DNA of 64,000 nucleotides from Quadrisphaera granulorum (GCF_003149145.1 NZ_QGDQ01000013.1:62001-126000); one strand, 5' to 3'. Shown: positions 18,020-26,310, numbered from the stretch's first letter. Notes: a model not told the origin generated them from the sequence alone. Program-made: numbers and translations.

Positions 18020-18296
18020 GGGATCTCCTCGGGGGCGGGGGCGGTCCTTGCTGCTGAGACGACGCTAGGAAGCCCGTGTTGCGTGACCGTTGCCCTCGTC
18101 GTATATCTCTGAGCCCCTCCCCCGCGACGACCATGCGCTTCCGTGCCGATCTGTGCCGGTGGCGCAGGCGCTTCCCTCCCCCGTCGCCGCCACGATCAAG
18201 CACCTCAGCGCCACGAGAACCCAGGACGCCGGGGCGGGGCGCATGCGGCCGGCCCAGGACGTGGCGCGGATCCGCATGATCGTGCGGAGGAGGAGG

Positions 18297-18989
18297 TCAG
18301 GTGGGGTCGCCGTCCAGGGGGACGTCGGCGACGACCTCCTCCAGGCGGTGCTGGTGCGCGCGAGCCACCGCCACCAGCGCGTCCGCGTCGCGACGCGCGA
18401 AGGCCTCCAGCATCTCGGCGTGCTCGGCATGCAGGCGCTCGCGCGCCTGCCACGTCGACCAGCGCATCGGCTGCACCGCCTCGGTGAGGTTCCACGCCTG
18501 CTCCACCATGCCCAGCAGCCGCGGCATGCCCGCCGGCGCCATGAGCGCGACGTGGAACGCCCGGCTGTGCTCGTGGTAGCTGCGCAGGTCACCGCCGGAC
18601 AGGCATTCGCGCAGCGCCGCGAGTGCCTGACGGGCCACCTCGACGTCGTCATCGGTCGCCAAGGGAGCCGCAGCGCGCAGCGCAGCCTCCTCGAGGGCAC
18701 CGCGGACCACGTACAGCTCGGCCAGCTCGCCGCGCGACAGCCGGGCTACCGCGTACCCGGCGTTGGCGCGGTGCACCACGAGGCCCTCACCGACCAGCAC
18801 CTGCAGCGCTTCGCGCACGGGGATCGGGCTCACGCCGAACGCCTCGGCGACCTCCCGCAGCGGGATGGTGCAGCCGGGCGGTGCGTCGCCGGAGATGACG
18901 GCGCGTCGCAGCTCGGCGAGCACTCCGCGGGCGGGGTGGTCACCGGAGGGAGCCCGCAGGCGTGCGACGAGAGGAGAGGGGTGCCGCAC
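18297..18989 (-). CDS. GntR-family (FadR/FCD) transcriptional regulator
   Basis: 230 residues. N-terminal GntR winged helix: VLAELRRAVISGDAPPGCTIPLREVAEAFGVSPIPVREALQVLVGEGLV. The C-terminal FCD ligand domain has metal-binding candidates in HEHSRAFHVAL and HAEHAEMLEAFARRDADAL. GTG at 18989 lies six bases after TAGCCT with no ribosome site, pointing to a leaderless transcript. It most likely controls the permease-racemase pair that starts 277 bases downstream; that gap holds an AT-rich patch (GTATATCTC near 18110) but no operator I can define. Confidence 0.9.
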   Translation of the reverse strand: MRHPSPLVARLRAPSGDHPARGVLAELRRAVISGDAPPGCTIPLREVAEAFGVSPIPVREALQVLVGEGLVVHRANAGYAVARLSRGELAELYVVRGALEEAALRAAAPLATDDDVEVARQALAALRECLSGGDLRSYHEHSRAFHVALMAPAGMPRLLGMVEQAWNLTEAVQPMRWSTWQARERLHAEHAEMLEAFARRDADALVAVARAHQHRLEEVVADVPLDGDPT

Positions 18990-18995
18990 CGGCGG

Positions 18996-19001
18996 AGGCT
19001 A
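18996..19001 (-). promoter_or_regulatory. -10 hexamer of gntR
   Basis: TAGCCT on the minus strand, six bases before the GTG at 18989; leaderless geometry, no Shine-Dalgarno. Confidence 0.5.
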
Positions 19002-19080
19002 GGCCCGCCTGCGGTGCCGTGGAGGGTCCGGCACCACATCCGGTCGGCGAGTGGACCGCGACGAGTGGACTGCACAGACG

Positions 19081-19113
19081 AGAAAGTCCCCGCACCGGCA
19101 CCGGTGCGGGGAC
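19081..19113 (-). terminator. Rho-independent terminator of tRNA-Thr
   Basis: Perfect 13-bp stem GTCCCCGCACCGG / CCGGTGCGGGGAC (19086-19098, 19101-19113) with a two-base spacer, followed on the minus strand by TTTCTC. It starts eight bases after the tRNA 3' end. Confidence 0.8.
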
Positions 19114-19120
19114 CTCAGGG

Positions 19121-19193
19121 AGCCGCCTCGGGGAATCGAACCCCGGACCTATTCATTACGAGTGAATCGCTCTGCCGACTGAGCTAAGGCGGC
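19121..19193 (-). tRNA. tRNA-Thr (anticodon CGT)
   Basis: 73-base cloverleaf on the minus strand. The acceptor stem is GCCGCCT/AGGCGGC with discriminator T and no encoded CCA. The D arm is AGCTCAGTCGGCAGAGC. The anticodon stem ATTCA/TGAAT surrounds loop CTCGTAA, anticodon CGT, reading ACG (Thr). The T arm is GGGGTTCGATTCCCC. A hairpin terminator follows directly. Confidence 0.96.
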
Positions 19194-19226
19194 GCGCACG
19201 TCGGTGAACGCCGTGCAGCGGGGTCC

Positions 19227-19232
19227 ACCATA
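19227..19232 (-). promoter_or_regulatory. Candidate -10 of tRNA-Thr
   Basis: TATGGT on the minus strand about 34 bases upstream of the tRNA 5' end; no good -35 was found. Confidence 0.35.
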
Positions 19233-19298
19233 CCCGGCGCGCCAGAGCGGACACGCCGAACCGCTCAAGCCATCGGCGCGTCGCGCCGTTGTCGCGGC

Positions 19299-19664
19299 AT
19301 GGGCGATGACGCGACCACCACCACGAGGCCCCGCAGCGGTCCACCGGCGGGCCCCCGCTCGGCGGGTCTGGCCGTGGTGCTGCCGCCGCCCGCGGCGTCG
19401 GTGGTCGACCTGGGCGCACGCCGCGCCCGCTCCGCCACGCTGGACGTGGTCATCAACGCCGACAACGGGCTCGACATCGTCGACGTCACGGCCGTCGGGC
19501 GGCGTCCCCCCGCGGGGCCGCACTCGGTCGTGGGGCCGGTGGCCCCGATGCTCATGGCCGCCCCGGAGGAGTCGACGCTGAGCATCCAGGACCGCGTCCG
19601 CCTGCGGGCGCTGGAAGCCGCCGCGCGCGCCGGAACCACCCGCAGCGGCGCTGACCCCCGCTGA
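19299..19664 (+). CDS. Small protein of unknown function
   Basis: 121 residues, not recognised. A disordered Thr/Pro/Arg-rich start is followed by a more ordered middle (VVLPPPAASVVDLGARRARSATLDVV, then INADNGLDIVDVTAVG) and a short amphipathic C-terminal helix (STLSIQDRVRLRALEAAARAG). No signal peptide or membrane segment. Codon third positions are GC-rich in this frame, and no competing frame reads as well. There is no clear ribosome site or -10 before the ATG at 19299. The stop codon lies in a 21-bp tandem repeat. It stands alone between the tRNA and a convergent peptidase gene. Confidence 0.5.
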   Translation: MGDDATTTTRPRSGPPAGPRSAGLAVVLPPPAASVVDLGARRARSATLDVVINADNGLDIVDVTAVGRRPPAGPHSVVGPVAPMLMAAPEESTLSIQDRVRLRALEAAARAGTTRSGADPR

Positions 19665-19702
19665 CCCACTGCTGACCCCCGCTGACCCACTGCTGACCCC
19701 CG
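19650..19702. repeat. 21-bp tandem repeat across a stop codon
   Basis: GCTGACCCCCGCTGACCCACT at 19650-19670 and 19671-19691, with a partial third copy from 19692. Each copy carries two TGA triplets; the stop of the small upstream gene is in the first copy, and an in-frame second stop is in the next. Confidence 0.85.
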
Positions 19703-19713
19703 TTGAGCAGCAC

Positions 19714-21324
19714 TCAGCTGGTGCAGGTGGCGTTCTCACCCGGGAGCACGCCACCCAAGAGGTAGCCGTCGACGGCGCCGTCCACGCACGCCGAACCGCG
19801 GCGGTAGGCGGTGTGCCCCTGCCCGTCCCACGTCAGCAGCCGCCCCGAGGAGAGCTGCGACGCGAGCGACTGGGCCCACACGTACGGGGTGGCAGGGTCG
19901 TTGGTGGTGCCGACGACGAGGATCGGCGCCGCGCCCGGGGCGCTCACCGGCGCGGGGGTGCGGGTCGGGGGGATCGGCCAGACGCCGCACTGCAGCGCGC
20001 CGTAGCTCAGCGACCTGCCGAACGTCGGAGACCGCTGCTCCAGCTGCTGCGCCTGCGCCTGCATGGCTTGCGGGCTGGCGTCGACCGGACGGTCCAGGCA
20101 CGTGATGGCCGTGTAGGCCTCCAGCAGGTTGGAGCTGTACGTGCCGTCGGGCTGGCGGCCGGCGTACGCGTCGGCCAGCTGCAGCAGCCGGGCGCCGTCG
20201 CCGCCGCGCGCCGACTCCACGGCGCTGTCGAGCAGCGACCAGGTGTTCTCGGTGTAGAGGGTGGCCAGGATGCCCTGGAAGGCCAGCGGCGCCGTGAGCG
20301 GTCGCTTCGCGTCTGAGGTGGGCAGCGGCTGCTGCCGGGCTGCGCTCAGCACGTCGCGGACCTGCTGGACGACGGCGTCGGCGGTGCTCCCCAGCCGGCA
20401 GTCCGACCGCTGCGGACAGGCCTCGGCGTAGGCGCGCAGCGACCGCTCGAGACCTTCCGCCTGCACGAGGGCGACGTCCCCGGAACTGGAGGAGGGGTCG
20501 AGGGCCCCGTCGAGCACTAGCCGCCCCACACGCTGGGGGAACGCGCCGGCGTATTCGGCGCCCAGCAGCGTGCCGTAGCTCTTGCCGAGGTAGTCGAGCC
20601 GCTCCGAGCCGACGACGGCGCGCAGGACGTCGAGATCGCGCACGACGTCGACCGTGCCGAGGTGGCCCAGCAGCAGGCCGGCGTCGACTTCGCAGCCCTG
20701 GGCGAACCGGGTCGCCTCCTCGGTCTCCTCCGCCAGGCCCGCCGGTGTCGTCGGGTCGGCGGGGTCGGCGCGGTAGGTGTCGAACTCGGCGTCGGACATG
20801 CAGTCGATCGGTTGGGAGCTCCCGGTGCCGCGTGGGTCGAAGGCGACGACGTCGTAGCGGGCCTGGACGGCGTCGCTGACGACGGCCTGGACGCCTCCGC
20901 GCAGCCACGCGACCCCCGAGGCGCCCGGGCCACCGGGGTTGACCAGCAGGGAGCCGAGACGCTGGGAGGGGTCGGTGGCGGGGTGACGGGCCACCGCGAG
21001 GTCGACCGTGTCGCGGTCGGGGCGGGCCCAGTCGACGGGCACGGTGACGGTGCCGCACTCCAGCCCGCCCCCGCAGTCCTTCCACGCGATCTTCTGGTCG
21101 TAGAAGGCTGCGTAGGCGGGGTCGGTGGCTTGCTCGCCCGGCGTGGTGGCGCTGGCGGTGGTCGGCGGGAGGGTGGTCGGATCGCCGCCCGTGGGCTGCG
21201 GCGGTCCGCTGCAGGCCGCCACGGCCATGACCGCCGCCACGGTCGCACCCGCCACCCCCCAGGGTCGCCGTGACCGGCGCGACGAGCGCGAACGATGCGA
21301 CGAGGGGGCGGAGCTGACGCTCAC
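19714..21324 (-). CDS. Secreted lipoprotein alpha/beta-hydrolase (tripeptidyl aminopeptidase type)
   Basis: 536 residues. An Arg/Ser-rich N-region, hydrophobic stretch GATVAAVMAVAAC and lipobox VAAC predict a lipoprotein anchored outside the membrane, with a Thr/Pro linker after it. The hydrolase fold has the oxyanion turn NPGGPGASG, nucleophile in YLGKSYGTLLGAEYA, and C-terminal TAP domain with the His in GQGHTAYRRGSACVD. This matches the SlpD/SlpE and mycobacterial CaeA/Hip1 group of serine peptidases. GTG at 21324 overlaps the holB stop (GTGA). Substrate peptides unknown. Confidence 0.88.
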   Translation of the reverse strand: MSVSSAPSSHRSRSSRRSRRPWGVAGATVAAVMAVAACSGPPQPTGGDPTTLPPTTASATTPGEQATDPAYAAFYDQKIAWKDCGGGLECGTVTVPVDWARPDRDTVDLAVARHPATDPSQRLGSLLVNPGGPGASGVAWLRGGVQAVVSDAVQARYDVVAFDPRGTGSSQPIDCMSDAEFDTYRADPADPTTPAGLAEETEEATRFAQGCEVDAGLLLGHLGTVDVVRDLDVLRAVVGSERLDYLGKSYGTLLGAEYAGAFPQRVGRLVLDGALDPSSSSGDVALVQAEGLERSLRAYAEACPQRSDCRLGSTADAVVQQVRDVLSAARQQPLPTSDAKRPLTAPLAFQGILATLYTENTWSLLDSAVESARGGDGARLLQLADAYAGRQPDGTYSSNLLEAYTAITCLDRPVDASPQAMQAQAQQLEQRSPTFGRSLSYGALQCGVWPIPPTRTPAPVSAPGAAPILVVGTTNDPATPYVWAQSLASQLSSGRLLTWDGQGHTAYRRGSACVDGAVDGYLLGGVLPGENATCTS

Positions 21325-22493
21325 GGGCGCAGCGCCAGAGCCATCGCCTCGACGGCGAGCAGCGGGTTGACGTTCGCGGAGATCCGGCGCCGCGCCGTCG
21401 CGATGGCGTCGAGGCGGGCGAGGGTCTGCTCGGGGCCGCCACGGCGCGCCAGGCCGGCGACCTCGCGGCCCAGCTCGGCGTTGACGAGGTCGACCCCGGC
21501 GCCCAGCTGCACCACGAGGACGTCGCGGTAGAGGGAGGCGAGGTCGACCAGGGCCCTGTCGAGCACGTCACGCTTGGCGCGCGTGGCGCGCTTCTTCTGG
21601 TCGTCCTCGAGGGCCTTCACCTGCGAGCGCAGCGCCGGTGGGAGCGACCCCGCCGCCTCTGCACCCAGCGAGCGCAGCAGGTCGGCGCGCTCGGCGGCGT
21701 CACGCTCCGCCGTCGCCGCCGTCGCCTCCTCCGAGGCGACGTCCACCAACTCCCCAGCCCGCACCACGGCCTCCCCCACGCCGGTCACCTCGAACGCCAG
21801 CTGCAGCACCTGGCGACGCCGCAGCCTGGCCCCCTCGTCGCGCGCCAGGCGGCGGGCCAGCCCCACGTGGCTCTGCGCCGCTCGTGCGGCGTAGGCCGCC
21901 ATCGTCGGGTCGATCCCGTCGCGGCGCACGAGGAGCGCCGCAACGTCCTCGACGGAGGGCACACGCAGACGTACCGGCCGGCAGCGCGACTGGATCGTCG
22001 TCACCATGTCCTCGGGGCTGGGCGCGCACAGCAGCCACACCGTGCGCGGCGGAGGCTCCTCGATCGACTTCAGCAGCGTGTTGGCGCTGTGCTCGGTGAA
22101 CCTGTCGGCGTCCTCGACGAGCACCACCCGCCAGCGCCCCGCCGACGGTGCGCGAGCAGCCCGCTGGACGAGGGCGCGCACGTCGTCGACGCCGATGCTG
22201 AGCTTCTCGGTGGCCACCACCTGCACGTCGGCGTGGGTGCCGGCGAGCACGGTGCGGCAGGCGTGGCACACCCCGCACCCGCGCTCCGCGCCTGGACCGC
22301 CCGCCCCCACAGCTCCGTCGTCGTTGACCTCGCACTGCAGGGCTGCCGCGAAGGCACGGGCGGCGGTCGAGCGCCCCGAGCCGGGCGGGCCCGTGAAGAG
22401 CCACGCGTGCGTCATCGCCGCCGGGATGGCGACCGCCTCGCGCAGTTGCGCCACCACCTCGGGCTGACCGGCGACGTCGTCCCAGACGCTCAT
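21321..22493 (-). CDS. holB: DNA polymerase III subunit delta'
   Basis: 390 residues; part of the clamp-loader complex that places the beta clamp on DNA. The AAA+ N-domain has a P-loop GPPGSGRST in which the Lys is Arg, as expected for the non-hydrolysing delta' subunit. A CxxCxxC zinc module (CGVCHAC) and the sensor region NTLLKSIEEPPPRTVWLLCAPSPEDMVTTIQSRC are also present. The ATG overlaps the tmk stop (ATGA); tmk-holB neighbours are conserved in actinobacteria. The C-terminal third is helical and less conserved. Confidence 0.94.
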   Translation of the reverse strand: MSVWDDVAGQPEVVAQLREAVAIPAAMTHAWLFTGPPGSGRSTAARAFAAALQCEVNDDGAVGAGGPGAERGCGVCHACRTVLAGTHADVQVVATEKLSIGVDDVRALVQRAARAPSAGRWRVVLVEDADRFTEHSANTLLKSIEEPPPRTVWLLCAPSPEDMVTTIQSRCRPVRLRVPSVEDVAALLVRRDGIDPTMAAYAARAAQSHVGLARRLARDEGARLRRRQVLQLAFEVTGVGEAVVRAGELVDVASEEATAATAERDAAERADLLRSLGAEAAGSLPPALRSQVKALEDDQKKRATRAKRDVLDRALVDLASLYRDVLVVQLGAGVDLVNAELGREVAGLARRGGPEQTLARLDAIATARRRISANVNPLLAVEAMALALRP

Positions 22494-24670
22494 CGCCCCG
22501 CGTCCCAGGCGTCGGCCGGGTCCACGTCGCCGCTGCTCGACCGCTCGGCAGGCGGCGCGACCGGCTGCGACGAGGACTGGGACGACGGCTGGGACGACGG
22601 CGGGGCCGGTTGCGACGACGACGGCGGGGCCGGTGGCAGCAGCGGCTTGAGGCGCTCACGCACCTGCTCGGCCACCACCTCGGGGAGAGCGTCGGCATCG
22701 ACGACGACGAAGCGGCGCCGGTTGCGGCGGGCGAGCTGGCGGAACCGCTCGCGGACGGCCGCGTGGAACTCCTCCGGCTCGCGCTCCAGCCTGTCGAGCG
22801 CGCGGCCCAGACGGGCGCGCGCGGCGGCGGGCGGGAGGTCGAGCAGGACGGTGGCGTCGGGCAGGAGGTCTTCGGTGCCCCACAGGGATAGCGAGGCGAC
22901 CTCGTCACCCTCGAGGTCACGGCCCGCGCCCTGGTAGGCGACGGAGGAGTCGAGGTAGCGGTCGGTGATGACGACGGCGCCGCGCGCCAACGCGGGACGG
23001 ACCACCTCGGCGACGTGGTGGGCGCGGTCAGCGGCGTACAGCAGCGCCTCGGCACGCGGGGAGACGTGACCGCCGTGCAGGAGGAGATGGCGGATGGAGG
23101 CACCCAACTCGGTGGCGCCCGGCTCGCGGGTCAGGACGACCTCGTGGCCGAGCTCGCGCAGCCAGTCGGCCAGGAGGCGCGCCTGGGTGCTCTTGCCGGA
23201 GCCGTCTCCGCCCTCGAAGGAAACGAAAAATCCCGGCCCCTTGCGCTGCGGCTCGGGGCGGGCGGTGAAGCGCAGCCGCCAGGCGCGGACGAGATCTTCG
23301 CGCAGGGGGCCGGAGTGGCCGTCGTCCAGGGTTCGGTAGGCGGCCAGCCCGATCACGGTGGCCAGGACGGCCGCGACGAGCAACGTCAGCGCCGCCCCGT
23401 TGTAGGTGACGCCGGCCGTCTCGGTGACCTGGATGCGGTGGGTGCCGAACAGCGCGGCGAGCGCGGGGGCGAGCGCCAGCACGCCCACCAGCACGATGCG
23501 CGCCGACGACTGCACGAAGGCGAACGTGCGGCCGCGCACCTCGTCGGCCACCTCGAGGCCGAGCAGGGTGTAGCCGGTGACCCAGGCGATGCCGCCGCAG
23601 GCACCGACCGCCACCGACAGCGCCGCCACGATGACGATGTTCGGCACCAGCGCCAGCGGGAAGAGCACGACACCGGCGGCGACCAGCGACAGCGCGAAGA
23701 GGCGCCAGCGCGGGAGCGCGGCCAGCACGCGCGGCCCCGACCACATGCCCAGCGCCAGCCCCGTGAACACCGCGGCGAAGAGCACGCCGTAGCCCGGGTC
23801 TCCGGCGCCCAGGTCCTCCACGAAGGTCCGGGCGACCCCGATGACGAAGCCGCCGGCCGCGAAGGCCCCGAGCATGCCGACCACGAGACCGCGCACGAGC
23901 GGCGTGGCCCACACGTAGCGCCAGCCCTCGAGGATGCTGCGCCCGACCCCCTCTGGCACCGGTGTGGTGCCGGACTCACCGGCGCGGCGCTTCGGCAGCT
24001 CCAGCCGCGCGACGACGAGCGCGGCCACGAGGTAGGTGGCGGCGTTGAGGTACAGGGCCAGCGCCACGCCGTCGAGGAGGGCCGGCAGCACGGGATTGAA
24101 CAGCGACAGGGCGCTGAAGAGCAGCGCGGCAACGGGTGCGGTGCCGTAGGTGACCACCAGCGTCAGCTGGTTGGCCGCCTCCAGCGACGGACGGGGAACG
24201 ATGTTGGGGACCGAGGCGTCCTTCGCGGGGGTCCAGAACAGACCCACCACCTCGATGAGCACGGTCGCCACCAGCAGCCACCACAGCTCGCCGACCACGG
24301 GGATGCTCGCGAAGAGCACGCCGCGGAGCACGTCACCGACGACCATGGTGGTCTTGCGGTCCCACCGGTCGGCGACGACGCCGGCCAGCGGCCCGAAGAT
24401 CACAGCCGGCGCCAGACGCAGCACGAGGACACCGGCGACGGCGAGGTTGGCCGCCGCGTAGGCGTCACGGGCTCCGCCGGACAGGCTCACCGCCAGGGCG
24501 GTGGTGGCCAGCAGACCCAGCCAGTCACCCAGGCTGGACAGCCCCAGGCACCACCACAGCTGCCGGAAGGACCGGATGCGCAGGACAGCGCGCACGCCGT
24601 GCTCGTCCGGCGCCGTCTGCGACGGCCCGGACGACGCGGCGGCACCGCCGGGCACCGCAGCGCTCGTCAC
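22490..24670 (-). CDS. tmk: MFS transporter - thymidylate kinase fusion
   Basis: 726 residues. The first about 450 form a major-facilitator transporter (LGLSSLGDWLGLLATTALAVSL, then APAVIFGPLAGVVADRWDRK, the MFS loop 2-3 motif). The last about 230 form dTMP kinase, with P-loop FEGGDGSGKST, TREPGATELG, the DR(Y/H) motif TDRYLDSSVAYQGAGR and lid region. dTMP kinase makes dTDP for DNA synthesis; the transported substrate is unknown. Such fusions are known in actinobacteria. A Pro/Ser/Gln-rich repeat tail (PPSSQPSSQSSSQP) ends the protein. GTG at 24670 follows TACATT by six bases (leaderless); an alternative GTG lies at 24715. Confidence 0.92.
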   Translation of the reverse strand: MTSAAVPGGAAASSGPSQTAPDEHGVRAVLRIRSFRQLWWCLGLSSLGDWLGLLATTALAVSLSGGARDAYAAANLAVAGVLVLRLAPAVIFGPLAGVVADRWDRKTTMVVGDVLRGVLFASIPVVGELWWLLVATVLIEVVGLFWTPAKDASVPNIVPRPSLEAANQLTLVVTYGTAPVAALLFSALSLFNPVLPALLDGVALALYLNAATYLVAALVVARLELPKRRAGESGTTPVPEGVGRSILEGWRYVWATPLVRGLVVGMLGAFAAGGFVIGVARTFVEDLGAGDPGYGVLFAAVFTGLALGMWSGPRVLAALPRWRLFALSLVAAGVVLFPLALVPNIVIVAALSVAVGACGGIAWVTGYTLLGLEVADEVRGRTFAFVQSSARIVLVGVLALAPALAALFGTHRIQVTETAGVTYNGAALTLLVAAVLATVIGLAAYRTLDDGHSGPLREDLVRAWRLRFTARPEPQRKGPGFFVSFEGGDGSGKSTQARLLADWLRELGHEVVLTREPGATELGASIRHLLLHGGHVSPRAEALLYAADRAHHVAEVVRPALARGAVVITDRYLDSSVAYQGAGRDLEGDEVASLSLWGTEDLLPDATVLLDLPPAAARARLGRALDRLEREPEEFHAAVRERFRQLARRNRRRFVVVDADALPEVVAEQVRERLKPLLPPAPPSSSQPAPPSSQPSSQSSSQPVAPPAERSSSGDVDPADAWDAGR

Positions 24671-24676
24671 CGGGTC

Positions 24677-24682
24677 AATGTA
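24677..24682 (-). promoter_or_regulatory. -10 hexamer of the tmk fusion gene
   Basis: TACATT on the minus strand, six bases before the GTG at 24670, with no ribosome site. This supports the shorter start. Confidence 0.5.
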
Positions 24683-24748
24683 ACCGCGGTCTCCGACACC
24701 GCCCTGTGCGTCCACAGCCTCTCGGGGGACGGCGGATCCGGCTCCGCG

Positions 24749-25597
24749 TCACGCACCGAGCGGGTACACCGCGACGGGCGTGGTGGTGGGGGCGGAGCTG
24801 CCGCCGGCAGGTTCGAGCGTCACCGCGACGGCGGTCGCGCCGTCCGGAGCCCCCTCCAGCACCTCCGGCGTACCGCCGCTCAGCAGACCCGCGGGGCGGG
24901 CCGAGGAGCCGGTGACCCACCACAGCTGCCAGTCGTGGCCCCGGGGCGCTTCGGAGACGCCGGTGGGCATGATGACCGCCTCGCCCAGCTCGGCGGAGGC
25001 CATGACGTGCGTCGAGGCCCACTGCGCCCCATCGTTCTGGGCGACCACGGTGACGGCGTCGGGAGCGGAGGCGACCTGCGCGATGGCGAGCGCGACCTCC
25101 TGCGCGTGCTGGGCCTCCTCGCGCCAGCGCAGCGCAGCCCAGCCGCTGAGGGCGGCGCCGGCGACGAGGACGGCGGCTGCCGCGGCGGCCACGGCCGGCA
25201 ACCACCGGCGGCCCCCCGGGCGGCCCTGTGAGCGGCCCTGTGAGCGGCCCTGTGAGCGGCCCTGCGCGAGCCGCCGGTCACGGCGGAGCGACAACTCGTC
25301 GGGGCTGCCCTCCGGCTTGGGGCGGCCCGGTGGTTCGGGACGGCTCTCGTCAGGTCGGGTCTCGTCGACGCTGGGCGCCGGCGGCAGCTGCTCGACGTCG
25401 TCGAGGGCGGCGAACACCCGCTCGCGCATCGCCGGCGAGGGGGTCGCCGGTGCGATCGCGTCGGCCAGCACCTCCCGCAGCTCGGCGAGCTCTGCCCGAC
25501 AGGTGGCGCAGCCCGCGAGGTGCTGCTCCGCCCGCAGGGCCTCCTCGGGGGTGAGGGCGTCGACGGCGTAGGCGGCGGTGAGGTCGTGCTCGCTCAC
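24749..25597 (-). CDS. Anti-sigma factor, RskA-like
   Basis: 282 residues. The N-terminal anti-sigma domain has a zinc-binding HxxxCxxC motif (HLAGCATC, near residues 26-33). A charged linker with three GRSQ repeats leads to one membrane segment (WLPAVAAAAAAVLVAGAALSGWAAL, about 135-160), and the extracytoplasmic RskA domain ends in TVTLEPAGGSSAPTTTPV. It should hold the adjacent ECF sigma factor inactive until cut by membrane proteolysis. GTG at 25597 has GAGGAGGA five bases upstream and overlaps the sigma stop as GTGA, so the pair is translationally coupled. Confidence 0.92.
   Translation of the reverse strand: MSEHDLTAAYAVDALTPEEALRAEQHLAGCATCRAELAELREVLADAIAPATPSPAMRERVFAALDDVEQLPPAPSVDETRPDESRPEPPGRPKPEGSPDELSLRRDRRLAQGRSQGRSQGRSQGRPGGRRWLPAVAAAAAAVLVAGAALSGWAALRWREEAQHAQEVALAIAQVASAPDAVTVVAQNDGAQWASTHVMASAELGEAVIMPTGVSEAPRGHDWQLWWVTGSSARPAGLLSGGTPEVLEGAPDGATAVAVTLEPAGGSSAPTTTPVAVYPLGA
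25221..25264. repeat. 12-bp in-frame repeat in the anti-sigma linker
   Basis: CGGCCCTGTGAG repeated three times (25221-25256) plus a partial copy, encoding the GRSQ repeats between the cytosolic domain and the membrane segment. Confidence 0.85.
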
Positions 25598-26256
25598 GTC
25601 GTCCTCCTCACCGATCGCTGGGACCGCTCCGACCGCCCCGAGGGAGCACCTGCCGCGGTGGGGCCCGGCAGGTCGGCGTCCTGGCGGGACATGTCGGCGC
25701 GCAGCCGCGCGAGGCCGTCGCGCAGCCGAGTCTTGACGGTCGGCACGGGCACGCCGAGCCGCTGGGAGATCTCCGTGGACGTGCGACCGCCCCAGTACGC
25801 CAGGAGCACCGTCTCGCGCTGCAGCTCCGTGAGTCCACCGAGCGCTGCGCGCACGCGGGTCTCGTCGTCGTGCTGGAGCACCTGCTCGGACACCTCGTCG
25901 TAGGCGGTGCGGTTCTCACCGGCAGCAACCCGGTCCTCGCGGTCCTCACGGGCGCGCACCGAGCGCACCCTGTCGACGGCGCGGCGGTGCGCGATGGTGG
26001 CAGCCCACGCGCCGACCGACCCCGCCGAGGGGTCGAAGCGCCCCGCCTGGCGCCACAGCTCGACCATGACCTCCTGCGCAACCTCCTCGGCGAGGGAGGG
26101 GTTGCGCAGCACGGCCCGCGTCACGCCCAGCACCTTGGGCGCCATCGCGTCGTAGACCTCGGCGAAGGCATCGCGGTCGCCGAGGGCCACCCGCGCCATC
26201 GCCGCCGCCAGGGCGTCACCCGGTGCGTCACCACGTGATGCCCCCTCCCCCGTCAC
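25594..26256 (-). CDS. sigK: ECF sigma factor, SigK-like
   Basis: 220 residues. Region 2 (DRDAFAEVYDAMAPKVLGVTRAVLRNPSLAEEVAQEVMVELWRQAGRFD) and region 4 (LTELQRETVLLAYWGGRTSTEISQRLGVPVPTVKTRLRDGLARL) are complete. Pairing with an RskA-like anti-sigma factor and sequence features place it in the SigK/ECF19 group. GTG at 26256 has GGAGGT with six-base spacing, which rules out longer upstream starts. A CCATCC-N15-CCGAAC element just upstream looks like the promoter type used by SigK itself, suggesting autoregulation. Regulon unknown. Confidence 0.92.
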   Translation of the reverse strand: MTGEGASRGDAPGDALAAAMARVALGDRDAFAEVYDAMAPKVLGVTRAVLRNPSLAEEVAQEVMVELWRQAGRFDPSAGSVGAWAATIAHRRAVDRVRSVRAREDREDRVAAGENRTAYDEVSEQVLQHDDETRVRAALGGLTELQRETVLLAYWGGRTSTEISQRLGVPVPTVKTRLRDGLARLRADMSRQDADLPGPTAAGAPSGRSERSQRSVRRTT

Positions 26257-26283
26257 GGCAGGACCTCCGTGCTCCCAGCAACC

Positions 26284-26310
26284 GTTCGGTGCTGGGCACC
26301 TCGCGGATGG
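26284..26310 (-). promoter_or_regulatory. Candidate SigK-type promoter of sigK
   Basis: On the minus strand CCATCC (26310-26305) and CCGAAC (26289-26284) are separated by 15 bases, and the GTG of sigK lies 27 bases further, with GGAGGT between. The pair resembles the CCATCC/CCGAAT sequence reported for mycobacterial SigK. A bulged stem-loop (CCCAGC..ACCG-tt-CGGT..GCTGGG, 26274-26296) overlaps the -10 region and the expected transcription start. Confidence 0.5.

Noticed and set aside
18020-18296. Search for a GntR operator in the gap between gntR and the permease gene.
   Set aside because: Only an AT-rich patch (GTATATCTC) was seen; no convincing palindrome of the FadR type could be defined by eye.
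19149-19754. Minus-strand open frames opposite the small gene at 19299-19664.
   Set aside because: They overlap the tRNA gene and its promoter and are Arg/Ser-rich; the plus-strand frame has the better amino-acid composition, though its own confidence is only moderate.
22365-22400. Arg in place of the P-loop Lys in holB as a loss-of-function mutation.
   Set aside because: The delta' subunit is normally a non-hydrolysing member of the clamp loader, so a degenerate P-loop is expected.
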